The translations under genes and the position numbers were made by a program. Positions 5,161-5,379 of a stretch of DNA of 5,379 nucleotides are shown here, piece by piece. The notes beneath the pieces were generated by a model that saw only the letters and a list, made by a program, of their open reading frames with translations, searched no databases and had not been told where the DNA came from. Positions within the stretch are counted from its first letter, which is position 1; the number at the start of each line of letters is the position of its first letter. The stretch is from Marinosulfonomonas sp. Its GTDB lineage: Bacteria > Pseudomonadota > Alphaproteobacteria > Rhodobacterales > Rhodobacteraceae. Location of the stretch: NCBI GenBank assembly GCA_022712735.1, contig JAFLKA010000045.1:1-5379 (forward strand), in the 5' to 3' direction.

Positions 5161-5379
5161 ATGCGCCGCACTGACCGCCTGTTTGAAATGATCCAGATCC
5201 TGCGCGACGGGCGATTGCACCGCGCGCAGGACATGGCCGAGCGCCTGGAAGTATCCGTGCGCACCATCTACCGCGATATGGATACGCTGATTGCATCTGG
5301 CCTACCTGTCGAGGGTGAGCGGGGCTTGGGATACATGATGACCGCCGCCATCACCCTGCCACCGCTGAACCTGACAATG
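5161..5379 (+). CDS. YafY-type HTH transcriptional regulator, 3'-truncated (WYL domain expected beyond the edge)
   Basis: The reading frame stays open to the window end, giving 73 residues of what is probably a protein of about 230 or more. Residues 2-58 form an HTH_11-type winged helix: MRRTDRLFEMIQILRDG, a helix AQDMAERLEV, the recognition helix SVRTIYRDMDTL (32-43), and the wing around residues 50-58 (VEGERGLGY). This wording is characteristic of YafY-family regulators, whose C-terminal WYL domain senses a ligand; that part is not in view. AGGGAG (5147-5152) lies eight bases before the ATG. It follows the ABM-like gene by 35 bases and probably controls it or itself. Confidence 0.88.
   Translation, partial: MRRTDRLFEMIQILRDGRLHRAQDMAERLEVSVRTIYRDMDTLIASGLPVEGERGLGYMMTAAITLPPLNLTM

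Overview
The window looks like the end of a contig from a Rhodobacterales-type alphaproteobacterium (Roseobacter/Rhodobacter relatives). This rests on the wording of the Pcm, TatA and TatC proteins, the neighbourhood of pcm, a LysM/M23 lipoprotein, a DUF815 ATPase and tatABC, and the moderately GC-rich coding style. The assignment is from recognition, not from a search.

Layout. Bases 5-74 are not genomic. They align without gaps to a complete Illumina TruSeq dual-index i5 adapter, including an index close to D506, and most adapter As are read as C. The genome begins at about base 75, inside pcm (protein-L-isoaspartate O-methyltransferase), which has lost its N-terminus. A two-LysM lipoprotein with a degenerate LytM/M23 domain (NlpD-like, 634-1794) follows on the same strand. 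A short structured gap (1795-1866) separates it from a convergent minus-strand operon, read from right to left: tatA (4517-4299), tatB (4258-3671), tatC (3674-2703) and a DUF815-type AAA ATPase (2706-1867). tatB/tatC and tatC/ATPase each overlap by four bases (ATGA, GTGA). A 224-bp divergent intergenic region holds two clear inverted repeats. It separates tatA from a plus-strand pair: a small, probably exported dimeric alpha/beta-barrel (ABM/Dabb-like) protein and the start of a YafY-type HTH/WYL regulator, which runs off the right edge.

How the genes work together. TatA, TatB and TatC make the twin-arginine translocase for folded proteins. The ATPase is co-translated with it and its role is unknown. 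Pcm (protein repair) and the NlpD-like lipoprotein (probably an activator of cell-wall amidases) form a separate envelope/maintenance pair. The ABM-like gene and the regulator are probably a small regulated unit.

Most noteworthy: the adapter at the left end; the long, oppositely charged cytoplasmic tails of TatB (about +24) and TatC (about -26); the ATPase coupled to tatC; and a perfect 9-bp dyad upstream of the ABM-like gene. I see no CRISPR array, phage, insertion sequence, tRNA or rRNA. Apart from the tail pairing and the coupled ATPase, I see no candidate for a wholly new system.
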